Below, piece after piece: positions 19,151 through 27,099 of a DNA stretch of 64,000 nt. The notes beneath the pieces were generated by a model, which was not told where the DNA came from, did not search any database, and saw only the letters and a list, made by a program, of their open reading frames with translations. Position 1 is the first letter of the stretch; each line of letters opens with the position of its first letter. The stretch spans positions 62,001-126,000 of the IMG/VR virus record IMGVR_UViG_3300008267_000003, one strand, 5' to 3'. The stretch comes from a virus. The position numbers and the translations under genes were made by a program.

Positions 19151-20869
19151 ATGATAAGTTTCAAATGTATTAGATGGAAGAACATTCTATCTACGGGTGA
19201 TGTATGGACAGAAGTTAATTTTCAGAAATCAAAATCAACATTGATAGTAGGTGAGAATGGTGCTGGTAAAAGTACTATTCTTGATGCTATCTGTTTTGCT
19301 CTTTTTGCAAAGCCTTTCCGCAAGATAAACAAACCTCAATTGATCAACTCGATCAATAAGAAGGGAATGCTTGTTGAGCTAGAGTTCTCAATTGGCTCTA
19401 AGCAGTATTTAATATGTAGAGGTCAAAAGCCAAACGTCTTTGATATCATCTGTAATGGTGATATGATGAACCAGACATCAGATGTTAGAGAGTATCAAGA
19501 GATGCTTGAGAAGAATATTCTTAAGCTGAACTTCAAATCCTTTTCTCAGATTGTTATTTTAGGTAGTGCATCATTCACTCCTTTCATGCAACTGCCAGCA
19601 GCTCATCGTAGAGAGATAATAGAAGATCTATTAGATATCCAAATCTTCTCCACTATGAATAGTATTCTTAAGGAAAAGATATCTCTCAACAAAGAAGAGT
19701 TGACTAGCGTATCGTTTGAGATTAAAAATGCTGTTGATAAAATTGAGCTGCATAAAAGATTGACTACTACAATCAAGGACAATAAACAAACAACAATTGA
19801 TGCAAAGAATAATCAGCTTAAAGAAGTAGCTGGCAACATGCAGATAGCTCTTGATGTTATCAAGGAGCATAAAACGACTATCACCCTTCTTGAAGGCAGT
19901 ATTGTTGATGAGGACGTTGTATCAGGTAAGTATTCTAACTACCTTGATTTGAAACGTACTGGTGAAGACAAACTAAGATCAATAACAGAAAGCATTGACT
20001 TTTTACAAGACCATGAAAGCTGTCCTACTTGCAATCAAGATATAGATGCTCACTTTAAAGATGGTAGTATCGAAGAAAAGAACAAACAAAAAACAAAAGT
20101 AGAAGAGACCCTTGTCTCACTACAAGATCATTTAGACTCTTTAAATGAGAGGTTGATGGTCATATCAGATGTGCATTCTTTTATTCAACAACAAGAGTCT
20201 TACATACAAGAATGCAACACTCAAGTAAAAATATATCAGAACACAATCAAGCTGTTACAGGATGAGATAGCAACACTTCAGTCAGACATAGAGGTACAAT
20301 CAACGGATGATGCTGAAGAGCTAGATGCGATCAAAAGAACTTTGAAAGCAGCGATCAACACGAAAGAAGAACTACTAAAAGATAAATCCGCTCTTGATGT
20401 TGCAGCTGTACTACTGAAGGACTCTGGTGTTAAGACTAAGATTATAAAGCAATATATTCCTGTAATAAATAAACTTGTTAACAAATACTTAGCTGCAATG
20501 GACTTCTTTGTTAACTTTGAATTGAATGAAAACTTCGAAGAGACAATTAAATCAAGACATCGTGATGACTTTAGCTATGAGTCGTTCTCTGAGGGAGAGA
20601 AAATGCGTATTGATCTTGCTCTCCTGTTTACATGGAGATCTATCAGCAAGCTTCGTAACTCTGCATCTACTAATCTCCTAATCATGGACGAAGTGTTTGA
20701 TAGTTCACTAGATAATAATGGTACAGAAGAGTTCCTAAAGATAATCAATACGTTGACCGCTGATACTAACTTGTTTATAATATCGCACAAGGGTGATCAA
20801 CTGTTCGATAAATTCCATTCAGTAATCAAATTCCAAAAAGTAAAAAACTTTAGTCAAATGGTGAAATAA
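19151..20869 (+). CDS. 46: SbcC/Rad50-like ATPase subunit gp46
   Basis: 572 residues (T4: 560). Walker A GENGAGKST lies at 34-42. Coiled coils flank a zinc hook (CPTC, near 291). The signature FSEGEKMR and the Walker B MDEVFDS lie near the C-terminus. It is the partner of gp47, whose gene ends 3 bases upstream. The last base is shared with the deformylase start. Confidence 0.95.
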   Translation: MISFKCIRWKNILSTGDVWTEVNFQKSKSTLIVGENGAGKSTILDAICFALFAKPFRKINKPQLINSINKKGMLVELEFSIGSKQYLICRGQKPNVFDIICNGDMMNQTSDVREYQEMLEKNILKLNFKSFSQIVILGSASFTPFMQLPAAHRREIIEDLLDIQIFSTMNSILKEKISLNKEELTSVSFEIKNAVDKIELHKRLTTTIKDNKQTTIDAKNNQLKEVAGNMQIALDVIKEHKTTITLLEGSIVDEDVVSGKYSNYLDLKRTGEDKLRSITESIDFLQDHESCPTCNQDIDAHFKDGSIEEKNKQKTKVEETLVSLQDHLDSLNERLMVISDVHSFIQQQESYIQECNTQVKIYQNTIKLLQDEIATLQSDIEVQSTDDAEELDAIKRTLKAAINTKEELLKDKSALDVAAVLLKDSGVKTKIIKQYIPVINKLVNKYLAAMDFFVNFELNENFEETIKSRHRDDFSYESFSEGEKMRIDLALLFTWRSISKLRNSASTNLLIMDEVFDSSLDNNGTEEFLKIINTLTADTNLFIISHKGDQLFDKFHSVIKFQKVKNFSQMVK

Positions 20870-21381
20870 TGATATATGATTTAGTAGCTCCAGACCACCC
20901 ACTGCTAAGAACAAAGCTGGAGAGGTTTGATTTCAACAACCCTCCAATCAACCCACACGAGCTAACTAATAACCTTATCGAGACAATGATCCACTATAAG
21001 GGTATTGGTCTTTCTGCTAACCAATGTGGTTTACCGTACAGAGCTTTTGTACTATGGTCCAATCCAACAAAAGTAATCTTTAATCCAGTCGTAGCTGATG
21101 TATCCACAGAGCAGATTATGCTGGAAGAAGGTTGTGTCACATATCCAAATCTGTTTATCAAAATTAAACGTCCTAAGCTAGTACGTATTCGCTACATGGA
21201 TTCTTTTGGTGAGTCGCATACTGATAAGTTTACTGGTATGTCAGCACGGTGCGTATTACACGAAGTAGATCATTTGAATGGTGTTAACTTTACATTCAAA
21301 GCAAATAAGTTTCATTATGATCAAGCAATGAGACAAAGGAATAAGCGTCAAAAATCTTATAAGGTGCCTGAATATGAGTAA
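20869..21381 (+). CDS. def: Peptide deformylase
   Basis: 170 residues. All three family motifs are present: GIGLSANQ (45-52), EGCVT (87-91, with the metal-binding Cys) and HEVDH (131-135, with the His pair and catalytic Glu). It removes the formyl group from new proteins. Phage deformylases are known from marine viruses and are thought to keep translation going late in infection. Confidence 0.93.
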   Translation: MIYDLVAPDHPLLRTKLERFDFNNPPINPHELTNNLIETMIHYKGIGLSANQCGLPYRAFVLWSNPTKVIFNPVVADVSTEQIMLEEGCVTYPNLFIKIKRPKLVRIRYMDSFGESHTDKFTGMSARCVLHEVDHLNGVNFTFKANKFHYDQAMRQRNKRQKSYKVPEYE

Positions 21382-22225
21382 AATTAAAGTAGCCGAGCTG
21401 TTCTACAGCTTGCAGGGTGAAGGTAAGTATGTAGGTGTTCCTAGTGTGTTTCTACGGACGTTTGGATGCAACTTCATGTGTAGTGGTTTTGGTATGCCAA
21501 AAGGAAGTGCCTCTAAAGAGCGAGATGTCATCGCTATGAATGTTGACGCATATAAGACCTATGATTCTCTTCCTCTTGTACATACAGGTTGTGATTCGTA
21601 TGCCAGCTGGGATCCTAGATTCAAACATCTTTCTCCTGTACTTAGAACTGACAGTATCGTAGATTCTATTTTAGATCTATTACCTAACAAAGAGTGGAAG
21701 AATGAACACTTAATTATTACCGGTGGCGAGCCTCTTCTTGGATGGCAAAGATCGTATGAAGATCTGCTTTGGAATGATACGATGAGACCTTTGAAGTCTT
21801 TGACTTTTGAGACTAATGGTACACAACAGCTCACAGATGATTTCAAAAAGTTCCTGGCTAAGTATTCAAGCAAGCTCAATGGAAAAACAGAAGTGGTATT
21901 TTCTGTGAGTGCAAAGCTGAGTCCATCAGGTGAGAAGTGGGAGGAAGCTATTCTTCCTAAGGTAGTCGCAGAGTATGCTTGGTATGGTGAGGTTTATTTT
22001 AAATTCGTCGTTGACAAAGAGACGGATCTTGAGGAAATTGATAGAGCAGTAGCGGCGTATCGTGAACAGGGTATTGCTGGTGAAGTATATCTGATGCCTG
22101 TTGGTGGTACTGATCAAACTTATTTCAGCAACTACAAAGCCGTTGCAGAGATGGCTATGAAGCGTGGTTGGAGATATAGTCCCAGACTTCAGGTTGACAT
22201 CTGGAGAAATGCCTGGGGCACTTAA
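21374..22225 (+). CDS. queE: 7-carboxy-7-deazaguanine synthase QueE, variant cluster spacing
   Basis: 283 residues, a radical-SAM enzyme making CDG. YSLQGEGKYVGVPSVFLRTFG and the ITGGEPLL motif are typical of QueE. The cluster cysteines look like C32 and C36, then C73 in TGCDSYASWD, which aligns with the usual WCDT segment. A roughly 35-residue insertion therefore separates the last cysteine from the other two. It overlaps the deformylase gene by 8 bases and heads the deazaguanine set. Confidence 0.88.
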   Translation: MSKIKVAELFYSLQGEGKYVGVPSVFLRTFGCNFMCSGFGMPKGSASKERDVIAMNVDAYKTYDSLPLVHTGCDSYASWDPRFKHLSPVLRTDSIVDSILDLLPNKEWKNEHLIITGGEPLLGWQRSYEDLLWNDTMRPLKSLTFETNGTQQLTDDFKKFLAKYSSKLNGKTEVVFSVSAKLSPSGEKWEEAILPKVVAEYAWYGEVYFKFVVDKETDLEEIDRAVAAYREQGIAGEVYLMPVGGTDQTYFSNYKAVAEMAMKRGWRYSPRLQVDIWRNAWGT

Positions 22226-22678
22226 ATGGATATAAACTACAATGATTTCCAAAAAGCAATTGCTTGCCTTGTTTCACAGGTCAGAAACAGTAAGATTGAG
22301 TTTGACTATGTTGTTGGAATCTCTCGTGGGGGGCTTGTTCCTGGTGTTGTTATTTCTCACCGTCTTCAGATTCCTTTTCGGGCTGTTGAGTGGTCATTGA
22401 GAGATTCACATAAAAAATACATTCCACCAGACATTGTTGTTGATGCATGGGAAGGTAGTAAAATACTTTTCATAGATGATATTGTTGATAGTGGTGAAAC
22501 TTTCATAACTATACGTAATAAGTTTGGAGAGTCTTTCAAAAATGTTAAAATAGCTTGTGTGGTTTATAATAAAGCACAGGATCTGGTTACTCCGGACTTT
22601 TGGTTCAGACAAATAGATAGAAACGTAGATAAAGAGTGGGTTAACTTCTGGTGGGAGAAAAATGAATCAACCAATTAA
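22226..22678 (+). CDS. Type I phosphoribosyltransferase
   Basis: 150 residues. The PRPP-binding motif ILFIDDIVDSGET lies near residues 78-90 and the N-terminal VVGISRGGLVPGV loop near 28-41, as in purine phosphoribosyltransferases. It starts one base after queE and overlaps the queD-like gene, so it may serve purine or deazaguanine base metabolism. That link is inference from the operon only. Confidence 0.82.
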   Translation: MDINYNDFQKAIACLVSQVRNSKIEFDYVVGISRGGLVPGVVISHRLQIPFRAVEWSLRDSHKKYIPPDIVVDAWEGSKILFIDDIVDSGETFITIRNKFGESFKNVKIACVVYNKAQDLVTPDFWFRQIDRNVDKEWVNFWWEKNESTN

Positions 22679-23162
22679 ATATAAGTACGTGTCTACGAAA
22701 GAATATGTAGATGCGTTTCCAGTAGCATACCGTCAGTGGCGTGCTGACTCGCACTGTAACCTTATTCATGGTTACAGTTTTTCGATGAAGTTTTATTTCG
22801 GTACTAATGATCTTGATGTTCGTAATTGGGCAGCTGATTATGGTGGATTGAAAGAGCTTAAAGAAGTACTACAAGATCAATTTGATCACACCCTGCTTGT
22901 TGCAGAAGATGATCCTGAGCTGGAAACATACAAGATTCTGCAGGAGAAGAAGATGGCCAAGCTAACCATTCTTCCTAAACTTGGCTGTGAAGGTCTTGCT
23001 GATCAGCTGTACAAGTATATGAACGGTGTATATATTCCAGACTACTGGGGTGTGGGTGAAGCTAAGCGTTTGTGGTGCTATCGTGTAGAAGTACGAGAGA
23101 CACAAAGCAACATGGCTTTCCGTGAGGGTCATCGTGAGTGGAATGAGGATCTTTTTGCGTGA
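22662..23162 (+). CDS. QueD-like 6-carboxytetrahydropterin synthase homologue with altered metal site
   Basis: 166 residues of the PTPS/QueD tunnel fold: HCNLIHGYSFSMKFYF near residues 31-46 and a C-terminal VEVRETQSNMA. The usual zinc triad is His, then HxH. Here the first position appears as Tyr23 and the HGH motif reads H36-G-Y38, so two ligands seem replaced, while the Cys32 before the motif remains. Either the metal site is rebuilt or this copy has a changed role. It overlaps the phosphoribosyltransferase gene. Confidence 0.72.
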   Translation: MNQPIKYKYVSTKEYVDAFPVAYRQWRADSHCNLIHGYSFSMKFYFGTNDLDVRNWAADYGGLKELKEVLQDQFDHTLLVAEDDPELETYKILQEKKMAKLTILPKLGCEGLADQLYKYMNGVYIPDYWGVGEAKRLWCYRVEVRETQSNMAFREGHREWNEDLFA

Positions 23163-23434
23163 TAAAAAGAACACACGTCTGGCTATCTGGTGGAAAGATC
23201 AAAAAGATTCCTTTTGATCCAGCCGGTAGACACATTAGGAGGCAATTTCCTTGGGCACCAGATGGTGTATATGACCATTCTGGATACGAAGTTAGATATG
23301 TTGTTGAGCAAGGCTTCATTATGTTGAACATATCAAAAATGTGGATTGATAACGGAGGTCCAGATGACGTCGACATCGCATTAAGACTTCCATGGGGAAC
23401 CTATAACGATATGCCTAAAAAGCCGCAGAAATAG
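23159..23434 (+). CDS. Hypothetical protein, 91 aa
   Basis: Starts with GTG overlapping the previous stop. The product is basic at the N-terminus and contains PWAPDGVYDHSGYEVRYVVE; I do not recognise it. It closes the deazaguanine operon before a promoter for the next unit. Confidence 0.5.
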   Translation: MIKRTHVWLSGGKIKKIPFDPAGRHIRRQFPWAPDGVYDHSGYEVRYVVEQGFIMLNISKMWIDNGGPDDVDIALRLPWGTYNDMPKKPQK

Positions 23435-23440
23435 TTGATG

Positions 23441-23469
23441 TTGACTTAATTTTTATCAAACGTTATAGT
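23441..23469 (+). promoter_or_regulatory. Sigma70-type promoter
   Basis: TTGACT at 23441-23446, a 17-base spacer and TATAGT at 23464-23469, followed by two small genes. Confidence 0.8.
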
Positions 23470-23496
23470 GGTATCTCTTTTGAAATGGAGGACACT

Positions 23497-23685
23497 ATGA
23501 CATTGAACGAGATCATGCAGGCTATTCACAGTCCTATGATGGCTGATCGTGAAACCATTGAGGAGGCCTTTGAGTATGCAATGATGGTTGCCAAAGCATC
23601 TGACAATCCTATGGCTGTCTTAACAGCAGTCTATGTAATGACAAATACTATTGCTAAGCAGTTGAAGGAGATAGATTGTGAATAA
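23497..23685 (+). CDS. Small helical early protein, 62 aa
   Basis: ATG 23497 is preferred over ATG 23485 because the GGAGG site lies between them and serves only the second. The product is helical with many Met and Ala residues and has no recognised family. It sits directly behind a strong early promoter. Confidence 0.5.
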   Translation: MTLNEIMQAIHSPMMADRETIEEAFEYAMMVAKASDNPMAVLTAVYVMTNTIAKQLKEIDCE

Positions 23686-23860
23686 CGAGTCTCTTCGCGA
23701 TAACTTTATCAAGGCTGTGAACTGCTTCAAGCACAAGCCAGCAATGCTGAAGCAGACGTTGAAAGATGCAGAGTTATATAAACAACAAGGAATTTTGTCA
23801 GAAACTGATGTTACTATTTTAAAAAGACTTGCTATGAACCACAGTTCATGCGTGTTTTAA
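23678..23860 (+). CDS. Small helical protein, 60 aa
   Basis: Starts at GTG 23678, overlapping the previous gene by 8 bases, with GAAGGAG upstream. Residues 10-50 (AVNCFKHKPAMLKQTLKDAE) look like a helical bundle. The function is unknown. Confidence 0.5.
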   Translation: MNNESLRDNFIKAVNCFKHKPAMLKQTLKDAELYKQQGILSETDVTILKRLAMNHSSCVF

Positions 23861-23865
23861 AGGTG

Positions 23866-23894
23866 TTGACCTAATTTCGTTAATTGACGATAAT
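23866..23894 (+). promoter_or_regulatory. Sigma70-type promoter
   Basis: TTGACC at 23866-23871, a 17-base spacer and GATAAT at 23889-23894. It drives the HTH gene and possibly the large RNA and tRNA after it. Confidence 0.8.
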
Positions 23895-23939
23895 GATCAA
23901 GCTGTTAAATTAAATGATTAATTGATAGGAGTTTATATT

Positions 23940-24254
23940 ATGGTAACAAAATCTAAAGTGGATCCGGACACAGGTTATACCCCGGAGCAGCAACTGGAGG
24001 CTTTCAACAATGTATTCTCAAAAAAGCCCAAGCGCAAACTGGCTCGCAATCCGGATCCAGTAGCGACAGAGAAGCCACAGACAAAGTCCGTGGATCTGAA
24101 GACTCAGGCAGTAAACCTGTACGGTCAAGGTCTGAGCGCAAAGGACGTAGCAAAGACTCTTAGCATCACGTATGCTAACGCTTACTACTACAAGCGCTTT
24201 GTTGGTGCAGATGTAGCTAAGGCTCGTCTGGATCAAGCACTGGCTCGAGTATAA
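23940..24254 (+). CDS. Helix-turn-helix protein, 104 aa
   Basis: ATG 23940 has an AGGAG site; an upstream TTG at 23922 is less likely. The basic N-terminal half is disordered. Residues 58-92 (LKTQAVNLYGQGLSAKDVAK, then TLSITYANAYYYKRF) form a resolvase-like HTH. It lies just before the first large RNA and may regulate early genes; that is inference. Confidence 0.6.
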   Translation: MVTKSKVDPDTGYTPEQQLEAFNNVFSKKPKRKLARNPDPVATEKPQTKSVDLKTQAVNLYGQGLSAKDVAKTLSITYANAYYYKRFVGADVAKARLDQALARV

Positions 24255-24266
24255 GTATTAAAGTGG

Positions 24267-24287
24267 GGTGCGACACTTCAACGCACC
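24267..24287 (+). repeat. Short hairpin that competes with the first 18-bp stem
   Basis: GGTGCG (24267-24272) pairs with CGCACC (24282-24287) over a 9-base loop. Its last two bases are also the first two of the 18-bp stem beginning at 24286, so the two helices cannot both be complete. Confidence 0.5.
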
Positions 24288-24967
24288 ATATTGAAGCACA
24301 CTGATCCTCAAGGGCACGAGAGGTGGTGTAACCCTAATGCCGGGTGAAGGTTCGAATCCAGCAGTGTGTTTCAATATGGTAACCCAACTAACTGTGATAC
24401 CAGTACGACATGCTGGGTAGCGGTTATCATAACCAGAATAGTAAAACAGAAACATTCTCTGTGATGTGTGCCTTGCTAGGAAACACAGGTACTTACCCTG
24501 TGTGATAGAATTAGCATTGAGGAGTCACGAAAGTTGAGATAGCGTGAGGGAGACTCAGCATGTTTCTGTTTGGCAAGATTTTGAAATAAAACAGAAATGT
24601 GCGTTCTGTCTCTGCAGAGAGTTCAGCAAGGGTTTGATGCGGTAATGACTTCGACATCATGTAACAGTCAGTTCCTTGTTAGCATTAATATTAATTTAGA
24701 GTAACTGAGGCGCTTCACCTCAGGGCGACCAGTGTGAGCCTGCTTTAAGTAGGACAGCTCGCAGAATCAAAGAAGCAAGAATCCGGTTACTACTTCCCTG
24801 AAAGTAGCGTTTGATTAGCGATAGAGATCCGGTGGCAGAAAACCGTTAGCGAGGCAACCCCTCAGACTCTGATAGGCAGTATCCCTCTGCACACAGACAA
24901 CAGAATAAAAGGGATGGACAGGGTAACAACTCGAGGGAGGGGCTAGCGTGGAAAACAGTAGCCTCCC
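24286..24967 (+). ncRNA. Large structured noncoding RNA 1 (GOLLD/ROOL-like candidate)
   Basis: About 680 bases with no supportable gene and dense pairing. A perfect 18-bp stem (24286-24303 with 24362-24379) closes a 58-base loop that contains a T-loop-like GGTTCGAATCC. Then come ACAGAAACAT / ATGTTTCTGT (24446-24455 with 24560-24569), hairpin ACACAGG / CCTGTGT (24483-24489 with 24497-24503), CTGAGG / CCTCAG near 24704-24722 and ATCCCT / AGGGAT (24881-24886 with 24910-24915). The terminal stem is 24935-24945 with 24959-24967. It ends 9 bases before a tRNA. The 3' domain matches RNA 2. The GOLLD/ROOL assignment rests on size, complexity and tRNA context, not on a model search. Confidence 0.78.
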
Positions 24968-24976
24968 ACTAATTCA

Positions 24977-25053
24977 GGGCCGGAAGCTCATTTGGTATGA
25001 GCAATCGACTCATAATCGATCGGCATTGGGTTCGAATCCCAAACGGCCCACCA
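24977..25053 (+). tRNA. tRNA with CAT anticodon (Met or Ile2)
   Basis: Cloverleaf with acceptor GGGCCG / CGGCCC, anticodon loop CTCATAA, T-loop TTCGAAT and encoded CCA. C4-G69 and C5-G68 resemble the identity pairs of the lysidine-modified tRNA-Ile2 more than elongator tRNA-Met, so Ile(AUA) is quite possible. Confidence 0.9.
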
Positions 25054-25067
25054 CTATTGGAGATAAT

Positions 25068-25499
25068 ATGAAATCTTGGACATTACCTGTTAAAGAAACT
25101 GAGAACGGTGAACTTTACATTGAACTTAACGATGAAATACTTGAAGGTAGTGGATTCAAGATTGGTGACACATTACAATGGAAAGATCTTAAAGATGGAT
25201 CGTACAGCTTAACTAAAGCTGAGGGTGACCTATATGTTGTTGAAGGTATCAGCATGTTCCATATCAAATTTGTAGTTCGTGCAAAGCAAGCGGAACATGC
25301 ATGTGATGAAGTTGTTATGGATAATGGTTCATTGAAAGAGCTTAGCCAGAAACATATAGACTTTAACATTCTTGGAGCTCGAAAAATCTCTCAGGATGAG
25401 TACCTTAGAATGTTCGACGAGGATAATGACTATCTTCGTAGCTGGACAGATGAACAGAAGTTAGATCTGATTAACGAGATTGATTATGAAAGTGATTGA
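25068..25499 (+). CDS. AbrB-like domain protein
   Basis: ATG 25068 follows GGAG at a good distance. The first 50 residues (KSWTLPVKETENGELYIELN, then FKIGDTLQWKDL) resemble the swapped-hairpin AbrB/MazE DNA-binding fold, common in marine phage proteins of this opening. The rest, about 90 residues, is unassigned. Confidence 0.6.
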   Translation: MKSWTLPVKETENGELYIELNDEILEGSGFKIGDTLQWKDLKDGSYSLTKAEGDLYVVEGISMFHIKFVVRAKQAEHACDEVVMDNGSLKELSQKHIDFNILGARKISQDEYLRMFDEDNDYLRSWTDEQKLDLINEIDYESD

Positions 25500-25644
25500 A
25501 CGTTGGTACGAGAAGCTGCTAGGATATGACTGGCACTACAGACTCCGTAAACAATTTACGTTTACAGAGTGGATAATTGTGTTTGTTGTGGGCTTCTTTG
25601 CCATATACTTTTTCCTTGATTGGATGATTTACGGAGATCTATAA
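25486..25644 (+). CDS. Small single-pass membrane protein, 52 aa
   Basis: A 52-residue product with a charged N-terminal half and one membrane helix (WIIVFVVGFFAIYFFLDW). It overlaps the previous gene by 14 bases and its stop overlaps the next start (TAATG), so it is coupled on both sides. Confidence 0.55.
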   Translation: MKVIERWYEKLLGYDWHYRLRKQFTFTEWIIVFVVGFFAIYFFLDWMIYGDL

Positions 25645-26309
25645 TGCGTGTATACATTGGACCATACAAGAATTGGGTCGGTCCTTTCCAGATTGCAAGA
25701 ACTATTTTGTTCTGGATGGACAGGGAAGACGATCGTGTGTACAAGTTTGGTGAGTGGCTTGCTGGTAAGGACGATTATTCTTTGTTGATGAGGGCTTGTC
25801 TTTGGGTTGAGAAGTTTAGAAAGCAAAAGATAAGCGTCAGAATTGACAATTATGATACATGGTCAATGGACCATACACTTGCTCATATCATCTTACCGAT
25901 GTTAAAACAGCTCAAGGAAACTAAGCATGGAGCTCCTAACGTTGATGATGATGATGTCCCTGAAGAACTGAAAAGCTCTTCGGCTCCACCTAGGGAAGAT
26001 GAGTGGGATATCGATGGTAACCATTTCAAGCGGTGGGATTGGGTACTTGATGAAATGATATTTGCCTTCGAGTGCAAACTTAATGATAGCTGGGACGATG
26101 AGTTCTGGACTGGTGAATGGGGCAAGTCTGAATTTGTAGAAACTGATGAAGAGCATCTTAATTCGTTGACAAATAAAATGGAAAAGTTGTATACTATGGT
26201 TAATTCAGGTAACCGTACCTGTGATTGGGAAGCGCGTCAGAAAGTTCAGAACCGTATAACCAATGGGTTCAAACTGTTTGGCAAATATTATGAAAATCTT
26301 TGGGATTGA
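25644..26309 (+). CDS. Conserved phage protein of unknown function, 221 aa
   Basis: ATG 25644 overlaps the previous stop. The protein has a very recognisable core (RIDNYDTWSMDHTLAHIILP followed by MLKQLKETKHGAPNVDDDDV) that recurs in many unrelated marine phages without known function. Trp and acidic residues are abundant and no catalytic motif is obvious. Confidence 0.7.
   Translation: MRVYIGPYKNWVGPFQIARTILFWMDREDDRVYKFGEWLAGKDDYSLLMRACLWVEKFRKQKISVRIDNYDTWSMDHTLAHIILPMLKQLKETKHGAPNVDDDDVPEELKSSSAPPREDEWDIDGNHFKRWDWVLDEMIFAFECKLNDSWDDEFWTGEWGKSEFVETDEEHLNSLTNKMEKLYTMVNSGNRTCDWEARQKVQNRITNGFKLFGKYYENLWD
26166..26195 (+). promoter_or_regulatory. Internal sigma70-type promoter
   Basis: TTGACA at 26166-26171, an 18-base spacer and TATACT at 26190-26195, inside the preceding gene and upstream of the lipoprotein gene. 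Confidence 0.5.
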
Positions 26310-26310
26310 T

Positions 26311-26841
26311 ATGAACAAATTTTATATTATGATGTTGGTAGTGGCTCTTGGTGCTTGTTCTAGTAATAAGATGACCAAAGTTCCAGAATCAACTGGTCTT
26401 GTTCCAGACTGGTTTGCATCCGAGCCTCAGAAAGACAGTACTGATGTTGTTGTTACTGCAACTGATATATCTAAGGACATGCAGTTTGCAATTGATAAAG
26501 CAATGTTAAATGCACGAGTAGAACTGGCTAACCGTATCAGTACTAAGGTAGAATCAATAGTTCGAGAATCTGTTATAGAAGATAGTTCATCCAAGGTTAA
26601 GGATGTAGAACGTGAGGTTGATCGAGTATCTAAACAAGTTACGGAACAGGTGCTATCAATGTATACACGTGAAAAACTTGTTGTGGTTAAAGAAGGTGGC
26701 GGTTATAGAGCTTATGTAATGCTCAAGCTATCTGAAGATCAAGGTCGTAAGCTGTTCAACAACGCTCGCAAAAGTTCTAAGAATAGAGAGGCTGCTTTTA
26801 GAGAACTTGATTCTGAAATTGAAAGATCAAGAAAAAACTAA
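26311..26841 (+). CDS. LPP20-like lipoprotein
   Basis: ATG 26311 gives a clean lipoprotein signal (MNKFYIMMLVVALGACSSNK with lipobox LGAC), so I prefer it to ATG 26290. After the lipobox comes a LPP20-type domain: PDWFASEP, then a helix with AMLNARVELANRIS and a final strand pair. The product should be anchored in the host envelope. The role in infection is unknown; envelope defence is a guess. Confidence 0.75.
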   Translation: MNKFYIMMLVVALGACSSNKMTKVPESTGLVPDWFASEPQKDSTDVVVTATDISKDMQFAIDKAMLNARVELANRISTKVESIVRESVIEDSSSKVKDVEREVDRVSKQVTEQVLSMYTREKLVVVKEGGGYRAYVMLKLSEDQGRKLFNNARKSSKNREAAFRELDSEIERSRKN

Positions 26842-26869
26842 AATATTTTTAGTAAAAGTTTGATTTACG

Positions 26870-26898
26870 TTGACATTTTTTATATATAGTAGTACGAT
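26870..26898 (+). promoter_or_regulatory. Sigma70-type promoter of a noncoding RNA
   Basis: TTGACA at 26870-26875, a 17-base spacer and TACGAT at 26893-26898. No gene follows before the terminator at 27045. Confidence 0.7.
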
Positions 26899-26904
26899 TA
26901 CTTT

Positions 26905-27074
26905 TTTTTGCAGGACCATTGGAATAATGATACAGATACATACAACCCCCCAGATTTCCATTAATGGCTTTACGAAGCCAGGATATCGCGCCGACTCATG
27001 GAGCGAGATATCATAGGGTCATAGTATACTCCGTATATTCCAAGACCCGAGCAAAACGACTCGGGTTTTTTTTT
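26905..27074 (+). ncRNA. Candidate small noncoding RNA, about 170 nt
   Basis: Between a promoter and a strong terminator there is no reading frame of note but clear pairing: GGCTT-TACG-AAGCC, an inverted repeat GATATC...GATATC around 26981-27012, and a short TATAC hairpin near 27023. Its position just before the tRNA run recalls the stable RNAs C and D of T4, though I see no sequence match to claim. Confidence 0.6.
27045..27074 (+). terminator. Strong intrinsic terminator
   Basis: A 7-bp stem ACCCGAG / CTCGGGT (27045-27051 with 27060-27066) with an 8-base loop, and nine consecutive T residues from 27066. Confidence 0.92.
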
Positions 27075-27099
27075 AGCTCTCTAACAATTAGGATCCATT

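Noticed and set aside
24267-24287. The short GGTGCG/CGCACC hairpin as a terminator of the HTH gene
   Set aside because: No T run follows, and the right arm overlaps the first stem of the large RNA.
24286-24976. A group I or group II intron as explanation of the large noncoding region
   Set aside because: No flanking split gene and no catalytic-core motifs were found; the region ends at an intact tRNA.
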